A DNA stretch of 64,000 nt. Origin: an uncultured Clostridia bacterium (GTDB lineage: Bacteria; Bacillota; Clostridia; Oscillospirales; Ruminococcaceae). Positions 63,911 through 64,000 of the stretch are shown here, piece after piece (positions within the stretch are counted from its first letter, which is position 1; each line of letters opens with the position of its first letter). A program made the translations under genes and the position numbers. The notes below the pieces were generated by a model, which worked only from the letters and a program-made list of their open reading frames with translations, had not been told where the DNA came from and searched no databases. Location: positions 1 through 64,000 of the forward strand of contig CANQRG010000011.1 in NCBI GenBank assembly GCA_947626165.1, read 5' to 3'.

Positions 63911-64000
63911 ATGTACCTCCTTATTCTAAATATACTTTAGATTTCAGTCGTTACTATCTGCTCTTTTTATCATCACTGTACTATGCTATTGCTATATGTA

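Overview
The window looks like chromosomal DNA from a low-GC Gram-positive anaerobe of the Ruminococcus / Oscillospiraceae type. The signs are the AT-rich base composition, Shine-Dalgarno sites of the AGGAGG type, consensus TTGACA/TATAAT promoters, HemZ, an archaeal-type AspRS used with GatCAB, split purine enzymes, BspA-like and Fn3-ended surface proteins, and many 7-bp 'AGAAGCA/AGAGGCA' intergenic repeats. The genus is inferred from gene content only.

Layout: 323-692 holds three tRNA genes (His, Arg, Gly; minus strand). 844-8552 has two membrane proteins and an SOS-type radC-uvrB-uvrA operon. 8881-14000 carries a pseudouridine synthase, a PHP phosphoesterase, four tandem small ribbon-helix-helix-like genes, a previously unlabelled type I toxin/antitoxin-RNA locus (12158-12481), malic enzyme and a TSCPD protein. 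14054-20000 is an accessory zone: a surface protein, an aldo/keto reductase, a flavin reductase, decayed flavodoxin and WYL-regulator fragments, and a methyltransferase lying between rlmD and a displaced rlmD-like tail, which is probably an old integration site. 20085-27916 is a housekeeping operon recJ-relA-MBL-hemZ-rlmD. 28163-34811 holds secreted proteins, an XRE regulator with clear operators, purA, and a second surface-protein locus closely related to the one at 14054. 35035-41846 is a sulfur operon: uptake ABC transporter, ATP sulfurylase, APS kinase and a sulfotransferase. 42214-52458 has rsmA, a Cys-rich leader ORF with terminator, and the purine operon purE-C-F-M-N-O-H-lipoprotein-purD. 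52671-63910 has a PepSY lipoprotein, a MazF toxin, gatC-gatA-gatB::aspS, a membrane-anchored foldase, an SOS-controlled Y-family polymerase and an LCP cell-wall ligase.

How the parts fit: the sulfur operon can take up a sulfur oxyanion or sulfonate, activate sulfate to PAPS, and pass it to a sulfotransferase, with no reductase gene nearby. The purine genes cover most of the route to IMP, using PurO plus a stand-alone AICAR transformylase in place of bifunctional PurH, and purA (AMP branch) lies elsewhere in the window. GatCAB is physically fused to a probable non-discriminating AspRS, which would couple Asp-tRNA(Asn) formation to its amidation. Repair genes (radC-uvrBA and dinB) share the same 12-bp SOS box.

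The most interesting items are the GatB::AspRS fusion, the type I toxin locus in which antitoxin RNA and toxin mRNA share the same 5' sequence, the PAPS/sulfotransferase operon, the Cys-rich leader before purE, the mobile-element scar at rlmD, and dispersed repeats that supply the stop codons of several genes.
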